A model generated the notes under the pieces. That model was not told where the DNA came from. It searched no databases and was given only the letters and a program-made list of their open reading frames with translations. Both the position numbers and the translations under genes were made by a program. DNA of 64,000 bases from UBA11869 sp964544965 (lineage in GTDB: Bacteria > Pseudomonadota > Gammaproteobacteria > Eutrophobiales > Eutrophobiaceae). The number at the start of each line of letters is the position of its first letter. The first letter of the stretch is position 1. Shown piece after piece: positions 1 through 8,912 of the stretch. The stretch lies in NCBI GenBank assembly GCA_964544965.1, contig CAZJED010000001.1:1-64000 (forward strand). Reading direction: 5' to 3'.

Positions 1-55
<55 letters not shown>

Positions 56-222
56 CTAGTTTATATCGTTCATTTTCAACCAGCTTTTGACTGGAAGACC
101 CGATCCATTTTCAATCTCTCTAGCGAGTCACTCAACATTCCTTCTTTATCAGCTTCCTAAATCCGTTATATATATACCTTATAATCAATACCCTGATACA
201 CTCCAACAAAACAAACTTGTTC

Positions 223-307
223 TGGTGGAGGGGGTAGGATTCGAACCTACGAAGGCTGAGCCAACAGATTTACAGTCTGCCCCCGTTGACCGCTTGGGTA
301 CCCCTCC
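223..307 (-). tRNA. tRNA-Tyr (anticodon GTA)
   Basis: The minus strand folds as a class II tRNA. The acceptor strand GGAGGGG at 307-301 pairs with CCCCTCC before an encoded CCA. The anticodon loop CTGTAAA gives GTA. A long variable arm and GGTTCGAATCC in the TΨC arm fit tRNA-Tyr. The gene is 85 nt including CCA. It lies about 165 bp upstream of tRNA-Gly and 12-20 bp downstream of a good promoter, so both tRNAs are probably co-transcribed. Confidence 0.96.
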
Positions 308-325
308 AAAAAATCCAAGCCGGCC

Positions 326-354
326 ATTCTCGAATAAACGTTTGACACTGTCAA
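326..354 (-). promoter_or_regulatory. Probable tRNA operon promoter
   Basis: On the minus strand a perfect -35 TTGACA (354-349) is followed after 17 bp by GAGAAT (331-326), a 4/6 match to TATAAT. A GC-rich GGCCGGC follows, as in discriminators of stringently controlled stable-RNA promoters. The tRNA-Tyr 5' end is at 307. The -35 lies in the perfect palindrome TTGACACTGTCAA (342-354). Confidence 0.6.
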
Positions 355-373
355 TATGCGTGTTATCAATAAT

Positions 374-928
374 TTAGCCTGAACGTAAAATATTTCCTGT
401 TTGAGCATCTCTAATTTCACTAGGATTTTCATTATTGGCAATTTTTGCTGGTATTACATAATCGATTTCCCTAGGAAAATAGGCGCGTACACGCTGGGAA
501 GACTTAGCTGGAGGAGCGTTATGAGGATTAGCGCTTGTTGAAACAATAGGCCCTAGCTCTGAACAAAGTGATTTAATTAAATCATAAGAACTAACCCTTA
601 CAGCAAGTGTATTATGTTCACCAGTTAGCCAAATAGGGGTCGTACGTCTTGCTGGGATAAGCCAAGTTATCGGACCTGGCCAAGTATGAAAAACGGCTTT
701 TAAATTTTTAACCTTTGAAAAATCAACAAATTCCTCAAGTTGATTAATTTCTCCAGCTATCAGAATCAGCCCTTTTCGTATAGAACGTCTTTTTAATTTG
801 AAAATTCTTTGAACAGAGTGTTTATAAACGGGAATACAGCCTAATCCAAAAACCGCCTCTGTGGGGTATGCAATTATTCCGCCCCGCTGGCAAACATGGA
901 TAGCTTTCTTCACATGCAGCTTTTTCAT
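374..928 (-). CDS. tsaC: Threonylcarbamoyl-AMP synthase TsaC (YrdC/Sua5 family)
   Basis: TsaC makes threonylcarbamoyl-AMP from threonine, bicarbonate and ATP in the cytoplasm. This is the first step of t6A37 synthesis on ANN-decoding tRNAs. The 184-residue protein is a stand-alone YrdC domain, close to the E. coli length (about 190). Visible signatures are the N-terminal GGIIAYPTEAVFGLGC, the KxR-type basic patch KLKRRSIRKGLI and the STSAN motif near residue 132. It is the last protein gene of the topA-tsaC run and ends 20 bp before the tRNA promoter. Placement beside topA/smg is usual in Gammaproteobacteria. Confidence 0.93.
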   Translation of the reverse strand: MKKLHVKKAIHVCQRGGIIAYPTEAVFGLGCIPVYKHSVQRIFKLKRRSIRKGLILIAGEINQLEEFVDFSKVKNLKAVFHTWPGPITWLIPARRTTPIWLTGEHNTLAVRVSSYDLIKSLCSELGPIVSTSANPHNAPPAKSSQRVRAYFPREIDYVIPAKIANNENPSEIRDAQTGNILRSG

Positions 929-971
929 AACCCAGCCAAAATACGAATTTCTTTGTTTATTACTTTCAATA

Positions 972-3536
972 TTACTTATGTTTTAAGTTCTCAGAACTTT
1001 GGTTACCTGACATTTTCTCGAAGTCTTCCCTTGAGTCTAATGGTTCTTCAACATATCTCTCATGTCCTTTTGATTCGCGAGGGGCGGGTTCATGATTCTG
1101 GGGCATTGTTTCCTTCTTTGTGGTTTTTGCTTTCTTCTTTGTGGTTTTTGCTTTCTTCTTTGTGGTTTTTGCCTTCTTCTTTGCTATTGTCTTTTTCTTA
1201 CGACCACGCGCACCTCTGGCGGGTGCGGCTTCTAAAAGGGCAATCGATTCTTCGAGACTCAGGCTACTTGGTTCTACATCTTTAGGAACTTTTGCATTCT
1301 TTTTACCATTTGTAACATATGGACCATAACGACCATTTAAAATTGATATGCCCTCCTCCTCAAAAAGTTTTATTTGTTTTTCAGCATCGGCTTTTTTCTT
1401 TTCTGCCACCAACTCAAGTGCCCTCTCAAGGGTAACAGTATATGGATCATCTTCTCTTTTTAACGATACAAACTTACTACCATAACGAATATAAGGACCG
1501 AAACGGCCAATGCTAGCAGCAACTTCTTCGCCTTCACTGGTTTCGCCTAAAAGTCTTGGCAACTTAAAAAGTTCCAACGCTTCCTCAAGACTGATCTGGT
1601 CTAATTTCTGTGCTGGTTGTATCACTTCCCCGCTAATAGGGTCTTTGATCTCTCGACGTAAGCCTGCAAATTTTGGTTTGTCTTCATCATCTTTAGTTCC
1701 AATTTGCGCATAAGGACCGTAGCGACCGATACGCACCGATACTTCCAAACCAGATTTCGGATGATTACCTAATACTCTCGCCTGAATAGCTTCTTCTCGA
1801 GTAACTTTTTCTTCCTTGTCTTGGATCTGACTATTAAAAGAATCCCAAAAATTTTTCATTAATGGCACCCACTCTTTTTCTCCCCGAGATATAGCATCTA
1901 AATCGTCCTCGAGTTTTGCTGTAAATTCATAATCAACGTAATCACTAAAATGAGCTGTCAAAAAATTGTTTACTAATTTTCCAACGTCAGTCGGATGAAA
2001 ACGTTTACTTTCCACTTCAACATACTCTCTGTTTCTTAAAGTTGATATAATATTGGCATACGTTGAAGGTCTCCCAATACCATATTCTTCTAAAGATTTA
2101 ACTAACGATGCCTCGGAATAACGTGGTGGTGGGGCAGTAAAATGTTGTTCATTTCTTATTTCTTTTAATTTTACTTTGTCGCCTTCTGTTAATTGAGGCA
2201 ACATCTTTTCATCATCTTCATTATTTTCTGAATCATCAACACCCTCAAGATATACTTGCATAAAACCGGGATCAGCTATTGATGAACCATTAGCTCTAAA
2301 TAAATTGCCTTCGCCACAAGACATATCAACAGCAACAGAATCGATAGTTGCATGGGTCATCTGACTAGCCATAGTTCTTTTCCAAATTAGTTCGTACAAT
2401 TTAAATTGTTCGTCCGTCAAGCTATCTTTTATCTCGCTCGGCACCCTAGTAACTGAGGTTGGTCTTACTGCCTCATGAGCTTCTTGTGCATTTTTAGATT
2501 TCTTTTTAAAGACCCTCGGCTCATTTGGTAATGATTCTTTGCCATAACGAGATGATATAAAATCGCGTATTTCCGTTAATGCCTCTTCTGCAAGATTTAC
2601 AGAATCGGTTCTCATGTAAGTAATTAAACCAACCGAACCTTCGCCAATATCTATGCCTTCATATAATTGTTGTGCGATTCTCATTGTCCATTGGGCTGTA
2701 AAACCGAGTTTTCTTATCCCTTCTTGTTGCAATGTTGATGTTATGAAAGGAGCAGTGGGTTCGCGTTTTCTTTGTGTTTTTTTGACATTTCTAACTATCA
2801 ATTCCCCTGTAAACGCCTTTTCGAGAGTAGATTTTATAATAGATGCTTGTTCTGTATCCTCTATACTAAATTTTTTGATTTTCTTATTATCAAACTCGGT
2901 TAATTTACCTAAAAATTCAGACCCGCTAAATTCTAAATCTGACTCTATTGTCCAATATTCTCTAGCAATAAAATCTTCTATTTCTTTTTCGCGCTCAACA
3001 ATCATTCTCAATGCTGGAGATTGAACACGCCCTGCAGATAAACCCTTATGTATTTTCTTCCATAACAATGGAGATAAATTAAATCCAACTAAATAATCAA
3101 GAGCACGTCTGGCTTGTTGTGCATCAACTAAGTTTGATGATAATTCTCTTGGATTTTTTATTGCATCTTGTACTGCGCTTTTGGTTACTTCATAAAATGC
3201 AACTCTGTGAACTTCTTTATTCTCAAGACAACCATTTTCTTTTAACAGTTCATATAGGTGCCATGAAATTGCTTCGCCTTCTCTATCAGGGTCAGTTGCC
3301 AAATACAATGTGTCAGCCTTTTTCAGAGCTCTTTTAATTGCGTTAACATATTTTTCATTTCTTTCGATTCCTTCATAAATCATTGCAAAATTATTATCAG
3401 GATCTACGGCTCCCTTTTTAGGTAGCAGATCTCTAACATGGCCATAAGACGCTAAAACTTTGTAATCTTTACCCAGATAACTTTCAAGCGTTTTAGATTT
3501 TGATGGAGACTCAACAACTACTAAAGAGTTTGACAT
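972..3536 (-). CDS. topA: DNA topoisomerase I, zinc-finger-less form
   Basis: A type IA topoisomerase that relaxes negative supercoils through a 5'-phosphotyrosine intermediate. The TOPRIM domain is at the N terminus (E9; D82, D84, E86 in ATDPDREGE). The catalytic tyrosine is Y307 in LITYMRTDS. The 854 residues match the E. coli length, but the C terminus has no Cys4 zinc fingers. Instead there are three repeats of the IGRYGPY/IGRFGPY type (about residues 610-760), as in TopA of Alphaproteobacteria and Actinobacteria. A lysine-rich linker with three KKKAKTT repeats and an acidic tail follow. The gene lies in the tsaC-topA-smg block, with 62 bp between smg and topA. Confidence 0.97.
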   Translation of the reverse strand: MSNSLVVVESPSKSKTLESYLGKDYKVLASYGHVRDLLPKKGAVDPDNNFAMIYEGIERNEKYVNAIKRALKKADTLYLATDPDREGEAISWHLYELLKENGCLENKEVHRVAFYEVTKSAVQDAIKNPRELSSNLVDAQQARRALDYLVGFNLSPLLWKKIHKGLSAGRVQSPALRMIVEREKEIEDFIAREYWTIESDLEFSGSEFLGKLTEFDNKKIKKFSIEDTEQASIIKSTLEKAFTGELIVRNVKKTQRKREPTAPFITSTLQQEGIRKLGFTAQWTMRIAQQLYEGIDIGEGSVGLITYMRTDSVNLAEEALTEIRDFISSRYGKESLPNEPRVFKKKSKNAQEAHEAVRPTSVTRVPSEIKDSLTDEQFKLYELIWKRTMASQMTHATIDSVAVDMSCGEGNLFRANGSSIADPGFMQVYLEGVDDSENNEDDEKMLPQLTEGDKVKLKEIRNEQHFTAPPPRYSEASLVKSLEEYGIGRPSTYANIISTLRNREYVEVESKRFHPTDVGKLVNNFLTAHFSDYVDYEFTAKLEDDLDAISRGEKEWVPLMKNFWDSFNSQIQDKEEKVTREEAIQARVLGNHPKSGLEVSVRIGRYGPYAQIGTKDDEDKPKFAGLRREIKDPISGEVIQPAQKLDQISLEEALELFKLPRLLGETSEGEEVAASIGRFGPYIRYGSKFVSLKREDDPYTVTLERALELVAEKKKADAEKQIKLFEEEGISILNGRYGPYVTNGKKNAKVPKDVEPSSLSLEESIALLEAAPARGARGRKKKTIAKKKAKTTKKKAKTTKKKAKTTKKETMPQNHEPAPRESKGHERYVEEPLDSREDFEKMSGNQSSENLKHK
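1114..1184 (-). repeat. 21-bp tandem repeat in the topA 3' end
   Basis: Three 21-bp units (1114-1134, 1135-1155, 1156-1176) are followed by a partial fourth. The first two are identical and the third differs by one base. On the coding strand each unit encodes seven residues (KKKAKTT), so unit gain or loss keeps the reading frame. The repeat forms part of the basic C-terminal tail of topoisomerase I. Confidence 0.9.
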
Positions 3537-3598
3537 GTTTAAAGTTAAATAATATTAATTTAAAAAATAAATAGAAATCTTATTGTGTGTAATTTAGT

Positions 3599-4075
3599 TT
3601 AATGAACTACGGTACTAACTTCGTCCAAGATAATATCTTCCATCCAAGCAAATGCAGCTTCCTTACCAGGTCTATTAAATAAAACCATTAAAACAACCCA
3701 TTTTAGTTGCTGTAATTCTATTATCTCGGTTTCAAGGGCCATTACTCTGTCGATTACAAGCTCTCGATCCTCATAATCGAGAACCCCAGATTGTTCTAAA
3801 AAAATCAAAAAACCTTTGCACTCGACATCAAGTTTCTCATTTTCAATATCACTAAACACTCTGGTAGATTCTGAACAAACAATACTTGCATCAAGTTCAT
3901 CCTTTTTTACCGCAAGACCTTCTAACCAATCAATTGCCTTATCTATTTGTATATCTGCAAAACCAGCTTGATTCAGCTGACTTTTTAAATCCTTTTGGTT
4001 AGGTATTATCTCAAATTCCTGTTCAATGTAATGGTCGAATAAATATATAAGTACATCTAAAACTGATTCTTTCAT
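3599..4075 (-). CDS. smg: Smg family protein (DUF494)
   Basis: A 158-residue protein of the Smg/DUF494 family, whose molecular role is not established. The start MKESVLDVLIYLFDHYIE and the C-terminal LKWVVLMVLFNRPGKEAA region are typical of the family, and the length is normal. It is acidic and appears soluble, with no signal peptide. In many Gammaproteobacteria the order is dprA-smg-topA. Here smg is upstream of topA as expected, but dprA is absent: only 73 bp separate smg from the LysM gene. Confidence 0.9.
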   Translation of the reverse strand: MKESVLDVLIYLFDHYIEQEFEIIPNQKDLKSQLNQAGFADIQIDKAIDWLEGLAVKKDELDASIVCSESTRVFSDIENEKLDVECKGFLIFLEQSGVLDYEDRELVIDRVMALETEIIELQQLKWVVLMVLFNRPGKEAAFAWMEDIILDEVSTVVH

Positions 4076-4148
4076 AAAAAATCTGTCTCGATTATTAAAG
4101 TATGATTTAAAAAATACATTAAATGTTTTATTTTTAAGGCCAAAAAAT

Positions 4149-5387
4149 TTATAAACTTTTTACCGTATCAAAAACATGTACAGGTCCATTAATTTCCATA
4201 ACTAAAGCATAGCTAACTTTCTCAAAAGTCCTAAAGACCATCATAACTCCAACATATTCTTCAGGTAGCGAAACAATTTCTGATTTTGATTTCCTATTAG
4301 CGAATGTAGGAAATCTTTTGTCAAATTTTTTAACAGCATTGCGAATCGTGTTAACCAATTTACTAAGTTCTTGATCAACAAAATTAGTATCCTCACGTTC
4401 AAATTCAATTCTATCGGCATCTTGCTCTTCTAATTTTTTAGGCTGATTCGGTCCTATCGTATCTACCACCTTCAGATTATCTTGAAATATACCAAGTACA
4501 TTACCCGGTTCTACCCCGCTGCTATTACCAACATTTAGCACTACGACTTGATACTGGCCTATCTGTGCAACACCGCCTAGCTTTGATATCCCGGTTAATA
4601 CAGACAAAATAGTGCCCTCAACCTCAGTTTTAGTAGAACTTGGAACAAATTCAACATTTATGTCTTGTTCAGAATTAGGAATTAACCGATCCCCCGTCAA
4701 AACTTCTCTATCAACTGAAGTTATTACAGCTGATGCGGGGTCACCTTTTTTTTGCATTACGGCTTGGCCAATATATATTGCCTCGTAGCCTAGTATTTCA
4801 TCCTCTTCATCTTTATCTTTTTTTACATTAATGTAGGCTGGCCCTTTCCGGTATATTGAATACTCATTTGTTTCCGCATAGTCCGGAATCCCTCTGACAT
4901 AAATTGTATTATTTACCGAGGCTATTAAGTGGCCTTCATAGCTTGAAACAACATAAGGCCAATCTTCCATTTCATCTCGTTCAAAAATTAGCGGCCATTT
5001 CAAAAATTGTTGAATTGCATCAATAGGTATAGCCGGTATTGCTTTATCATTTTCAGAACTACGTATTGTTGGTGAAAGTTTTACATTCCTGCCGGAAGCT
5101 GTTTGTCCGGCTCGTTCAAGATTTAAAACTGGTTGATCGCCTTCATAAGTAAGCGAAACCATATCCCCAGGATAGATTAAATGTGGATTCTTTATTTGTG
5201 GGTTTGCCCGCCAGATTTCCTGCCAAAGCCACGGTTTTTTTAAAAAACGCGCCGAAATATCCCAAAGCGTATCCCCTTTAACAACCGTATATTTACCAGG
5301 ATGTTCAGGATTAAGCTCTATTTCGCCTGCATTTGCATACAGAAACATCAGCAAAATTGCGAATGAAATTAGAATCTTATTAACCAT
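4149..5387 (-). CDS. LysM-domain envelope protein
   Basis: A 412-residue secreted protein. An N-terminal signal peptide (about residues 1-20, ending ANAGE) precedes one LysM domain at about 32-80 (YTVVKGDTLWDISARF, then NPHLIYPGDMV), which should bind peptidoglycan. The rest is a mixed region without a recognised catalytic motif. Homologues sit beside dprA, facing def, in Pseudomonas and many other Gammaproteobacteria, which matches this position. The role is probably at the cell wall; no enzyme activity can be assigned. Confidence 0.88.
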   Translation of the reverse strand: MVNKILISFAILLMFLYANAGEIELNPEHPGKYTVVKGDTLWDISARFLKKPWLWQEIWRANPQIKNPHLIYPGDMVSLTYEGDQPVLNLERAGQTASGRNVKLSPTIRSSENDKAIPAIPIDAIQQFLKWPLIFERDEMEDWPYVVSSYEGHLIASVNNTIYVRGIPDYAETNEYSIYRKGPAYINVKKDKDEEDEILGYEAIYIGQAVMQKKGDPASAVITSVDREVLTGDRLIPNSEQDINVEFVPSSTKTEVEGTILSVLTGISKLGGVAQIGQYQVVVLNVGNSSGVEPGNVLGIFQDNLKVVDTIGPNQPKKLEEQDADRIEFEREDTNFVDQELSKLVNTIRNAVKKFDKRFPTFANRKSKSEIVSLPEEYVGVMMVFRTFEKVSYALVMEINGPVHVFDTVKSL

Positions 5388-5402
5388 GTCTACTACCTTA
5401 CG

Positions 5403-5469
5403 TAATCTATCGGATGTAGATTATCAAAAAGCTGAGTAAAATGTCAGTAAGATAAACGTTTTGTTTATC
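5403..5469. promoter_or_regulatory. Two inverted repeats in the LysM/def divergent region
   Basis: The spacer between the LysM gene and def (5388-5543) contains two perfect 7-bp inverted repeats. TAATCTA/TAGATTA (5403-5409 and 5417-5423) has a 7-bp loop. GATAAAC/GTTTATC (5451-5457 and 5463-5469) has a 5-bp loop. Neither has a terminator T-tract. They could be operators or 5'-UTR hairpins for the LysM gene, but no regulator can be named. Confidence 0.35.
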
Positions 5470-5477
5470 TCTGCTAA

Positions 5478-5507
5478 TTGGGGAAAACTGAGTTTTCTAC
5501 GTATTAT
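5478..5507 (+). promoter_or_regulatory. Possible def-fmt-rsmB operon promoter
   Basis: TTGGGG (5478-5483), an 18-bp spacer and TATTAT (5502-5507) lie 36 bp before the def start codon. The spacer contains the palindrome AAAACTGAGTTTT. This is a moderate match to a vegetative promoter and would serve the long plus-strand run starting with def. Confidence 0.35.
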
Positions 5508-5543
5508 CAGTAAGTTAAATGATTTTTTAGGATAAAAATTACG

Positions 5544-6098
5544 ATGACAATACTCAAAGTTTTGCATTTTCCGGACGAAAGACTCCGTCTAAAAGCTGCC
5601 CCTGTCGAGGAAATTAATCCGGAAATAGGTGCTGTTGCAGAAAATATGCTCGAAACTATGTACGCAGAAGGGGGTATTGGATTAGCTGCTACCCAAGTCA
5701 ATATACAAAAAAGGATTATAGTTATAGATATTTCAGAAAATAAAAATGAGCCACTAACTCTTATTAATCCTGAGATATTAAAATTAGAAGGTAAAGAAGA
5801 ATCGCAAGAAGGCTGTCTATCTGTACCCGATTATTTTGATGTGGTTCAAAGAGCTAAAAATATTGAATTTCGCTACACAACACTCAAAAATGAAGTTACC
5901 ACAAAAACAATTGATGGTTTATTAGCAATCTGCATACAACATGAAATTGATCATCTGAATGGAAAATTATTTATTGATTACTTATCTCCATTAAAACGCG
6001 ATCGTCTTAAGAAAAGAATTCTTAAACAAAAAATAAAAAAACGTCGTTTGAAAAATTCAAAACAACCCGATAATGAGTCATCTAATAAAATACTGTGA
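5544..6098 (+). CDS. def: Peptide deformylase
   Basis: Removes the formyl group from the N-terminal formyl-methionine of nascent proteins at the ribosome. All three family motifs are intact: GIGLAATQVN (residues 44-53), EGCLSVP with metal ligand C91, and QHEIDHLNG with H133, E134 and H137. The protein has 184 residues, slightly longer than E. coli Def (169) because of a lysine-rich C-terminal tail. It is first in a long plus-strand run, and its stop overlaps the fmt start. Confidence 0.97.
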   Translation: MTILKVLHFPDERLRLKAAPVEEINPEIGAVAENMLETMYAEGGIGLAATQVNIQKRIIVIDISENKNEPLTLINPEILKLEGKEESQEGCLSVPDYFDVVQRAKNIEFRYTTLKNEVTTKTIDGLLAICIQHEIDHLNGKLFIDYLSPLKRDRLKKRILKQKIKKRRLKNSKQPDNESSNKIL

Positions 6099-7021
6099 GA
6101 CACACCAAGCTTAAATTGGCATTTGCAGGAACTCCTGAAATTGCCAGAATAGTTCTCGAATCTCTTATTGATGCCGATCAACATAATGTCGGAATTGTTT
6201 TCACCAAACCTGATAAACCAGCTGGTAGAGGACATAAAATTAGACAAAATGAAGTAAAAGTTTGTGCCATAAAAAATAATATTGAAATTCTTCAACCGAA
6301 AAATTACCAAGAACTCGAGTCTTACTCATTAGAGCATTATGATTTATTGTTAGTCGTTGCTTACGGGTTGTTACTCACACCTAAAATCTTAGCGAAACCA
6401 AGGTTTGGATGTATAAATATACATGCTTCATTACTGCCACGTTGGCGTGGTGCTGCACCTATACAGCGAGCTATCGAGGCAGGAGATATGAAAACTGGTA
6501 TAACAATAATGCAAATGGATAAAAATCTTGATACTGGGAAAATTCTAAAACAAGTCAGTTGTTCAATAAAAGAAAGTGATACGAGCGGAATTTTGCACGA
6601 CCGTTTAGCGAATATTAGTGCTGAAAATATAAATAATGTTCTTTCGGAAATAGCTGAAGGTGAGCTTATCGCAACAAATCAAGATAATTCAAAAGCAACT
6701 TACGCAAAAAAAATTAGTAAGCATGAAGCAAAATTAGATTGGAATAAAACGGCGACGGAACTGGAAAGAAAAATTCGTGCCTATAACCCAACTCCAGTAG
6801 CACACACAAATTTTAAAGGTGTAAACTTTAGAATATGGGAGGCAAAAGTAAAAACCAGTACAGTTAAGTTAAAACCTGGAACTCTACTTAAAGGAAAATC
6901 AACACTAGATATAATGACAGGTGAAAATCTTCTTTCCGTAACTAAGCTACAATTGCCTGGAAAAAAAATAATTTCAGCAAAAGATTTTTTGAATAGTCAT
7001 ACCGATTTTATGAACGATTAA
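6095..7021 (+). CDS. fmt: Methionyl-tRNA formyltransferase
   Basis: Transfers a formyl group from 10-formyl-tetrahydrofolate to Met-tRNA for initiation. The catalytic triad is visible as N108 and H110 (CINIHASLLPRWRG) and D146 (MDKNLDTGKI). The N-terminal hydrolase domain is followed by the C-terminal tRNA-binding domain (about 205-308). The start is GTG at 6095, overlapping the def TGA (GTGA). That start gives the correct N terminus just before the LKLAFAGTPEIA strand and implies translational coupling. The 308 residues match the family (about 315). Confidence 0.97.
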   Translation: MRHTKLKLAFAGTPEIARIVLESLIDADQHNVGIVFTKPDKPAGRGHKIRQNEVKVCAIKNNIEILQPKNYQELESYSLEHYDLLLVVAYGLLLTPKILAKPRFGCINIHASLLPRWRGAAPIQRAIEAGDMKTGITIMQMDKNLDTGKILKQVSCSIKESDTSGILHDRLANISAENINNVLSEIAEGELIATNQDNSKATYAKKISKHEAKLDWNKTATELERKIRAYNPTPVAHTNFKGVNFRIWEAKVKTSTVKLKPGTLLKGKSTLDIMTGENLLSVTKLQLPGKKIISAKDFLNSHTDFMND

Positions 7022-7049
7022 TATTTATAATTCATATAGAAAATCTGCA

Positions 7050-8348
7050 ATGTCGCCCCGTCTAATAACAATCCATATTATTGAAGAAGTTCTTGAAAAA
7101 AATCTACCACTAAAAATTGTTATTAATAAAAATGAATCGATTAAAAAGATAGGAAAAGATAGTAGTCTAATTAAGGAAATGCTGTTTGGAACATTCCGTT
7201 GGTATATACAACTAGAATATATCCTTGATCAATTAGTTGAAAAACCCTTAAAAAAGAAAGATCGGCTACTTAAACATTTAATAATAATTGGGCTATATCA
7301 ATTAATATATATGCGAATCCCTAATCACGCTGTAGTGTCAGAAACAGTAGAAACATGTGAAAAAATAAGCATGGGATGGGCTAAAGGATTGGTTAATGCC
7401 ATACTTAGAGAATATATTCGAGAAGAAAAAAAAATAGGCTTGATGATTCAAAAAGACGAAGCAATTAAATTTGCACATCCTGCTTGGTTAATCAATAAAA
7501 TTAAAGCTGATTGGCCTAGTAATTGGGAAGAGATTCTTATTGCAAATAATGAACATCCTCCAATGTTTCTTCGTGTAAATAAACTTCATAACAATAGAAA
7601 ATACTATATTGATAAATTAAAGGAAGCACGTATCGAAGGGGTAGAAACAGAACATTCGCCTCATGGAGTTTTACTTAAAGAACCCGCAAATATTGAGAAA
7701 TTACCAGGATTTTCAAAAGGTGATTCTTCTGTTCAAGATCTAGCAGCTCAGCTTGCGATTGGGTTACTTGATCTTAAACCTAATCACAGAGTTCTTGATG
7801 CATGTGCTGCTCCAGGAGGAAAAACTGCACATATTCTTGAATCAGAACCAAAAATTGAGAGTCTAACAGCTATTGAAAAAGATAAAATACGCGCAAAAAG
7901 ATTATACAACACGTTGGATAGAATTGGATTACGCGCGCATGTAAAGGTTGAAGATATTATAAATACTGATAAATGGTGGGATGGTAAAAAATTCGACAGA
8001 ATCATACTCGATGCGCCCTGTTCAGCAACTGGAGTAATACGCAGGCATCCGGAAATAAGGCTATTAAGAACAATGGATCAAATAATTAAAATTAACAAAT
8101 TACAAACAAAGCTTCTAACAACACTCTGGAGCACTCTCAGAGACGATGGCCTGCTTTTATATGCAACTTGTTCTATATTTAAGCAGGAAAATCGTGATCT
8201 AATAAAAGATTTTGTAAATAATCATTCTAACTGCGGCTTAAAAACAATTATTAAAGAATGGGGAGTTGATACCGGATATGGCAGACAAATCCTTCCGGGG
8301 CAAGATAATATGGATGGATTTTTCTATGCATGTCTTACAAAAAAATAA
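7050..8348 (+). CDS. rsmB: 16S rRNA m5C967 methyltransferase RsmB
   Basis: Methylates C967 of 16S rRNA using SAM. An N-terminal NusB-like RNA-binding domain (about 1-130) precedes a Rossmann methyltransferase domain. The SAM loop is DACAAPGGKTA (about 250-260). The two catalytic cysteines of the Fmu/NOL1 family are C324 (DAPCSATG) and C374 (YATCS). The length of 432 residues is normal. It lies 28 bp after fmt, in the conserved def-fmt-rsmB order. Confidence 0.96.
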   Translation: MSPRLITIHIIEEVLEKNLPLKIVINKNESIKKIGKDSSLIKEMLFGTFRWYIQLEYILDQLVEKPLKKKDRLLKHLIIIGLYQLIYMRIPNHAVVSETVETCEKISMGWAKGLVNAILREYIREEKKIGLMIQKDEAIKFAHPAWLINKIKADWPSNWEEILIANNEHPPMFLRVNKLHNNRKYYIDKLKEARIEGVETEHSPHGVLLKEPANIEKLPGFSKGDSSVQDLAAQLAIGLLDLKPNHRVLDACAAPGGKTAHILESEPKIESLTAIEKDKIRAKRLYNTLDRIGLRAHVKVEDIINTDKWWDGKKFDRIILDAPCSATGVIRRHPEIRLLRTMDQIIKINKLQTKLLTTLWSTLRDDGLLLYATCSIFKQENRDLIKDFVNNHSNCGLKTIIKEWGVDTGYGRQILPGQDNMDGFFYACLTKK

Positions 8349-8351
8349 CGA

Positions 8352-8912
8352 ATGATAATTATAATAAAAAAAATAAATCTAATTTTTATTATTATACTAA
8401 CAATGTATATAAATCAGTTTGTTTATGCTGATGGTGTAAATATAAATTCAGCGGTCACTTATATTGATAATAATACCTATTATTTAGATGTATCCTCTGA
8501 ATTAACCTTAACTGAAGAGTCTTATAGAGCACTACGTCAGGGAATATCTTTTGAAATACATACAGACTTTCAACTGCTTAAAAAACGTAAATGGTTATGG
8601 AATAAAACTGTATTTGGAAAAAAGTTAATACATAAACTTGAACATAAACCATTAACTGAAAATTTCTTGATAACTAATTTAAATACTGGGATTGTAAATT
8701 ATTACAAAAATTTAGATGCGGCTGTTAATGCAATTTGCAATATATCAAAAATGAAATTATTTGATAAAAATAAACTACAGAAAAATATAAAATATTTAGC
8801 AAAAATTCGTTTATATTTAGATATAGACTCCTTGCCAAGCCCTTTAAGACCTAGAGCATATTTTTCATCAGATTGGAATATTTCAAGTCAGTGGTATAGG
8901 TGGAAAATATGA
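8352..8912 (+). CDS. DUF4390 protein
   Basis: A 186-residue protein of the DUF4390 family, of unknown function. It has an N-terminal hydrophobic segment (about residues 8-26) that looks like a signal peptide or anchor, so most of the chain should be periplasmic. It starts 3 bp after rsmB and overlaps ntrY by ATGA, so it is translationally coupled to the sensor kinase. Genes of this family are regularly found between rsmB and ntrY-type kinases, suggesting a link to the kinase. Its direct role is not known. Confidence 0.8.
   Translation: MIIIIKKINLIFIIILTMYINQFVYADGVNINSAVTYIDNNTYYLDVSSELTLTEESYRALRQGISFEIHTDFQLLKKRKWLWNKTVFGKKLIHKLEHKPLTENFLITNLNTGIVNYYKNLDAAVNAICNISKMKLFDKNKLQKNIKYLAKIRLYLDIDSLPSPLRPRAYFSSDWNISSQWYRWKI

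Noticed and set aside
896..1285. A 129-codon plus-strand frame opposite topA with SSLWFL repeats
   Set aside because: It is the antisense of the topA 21-bp repeat and has no RBS or family resemblance.
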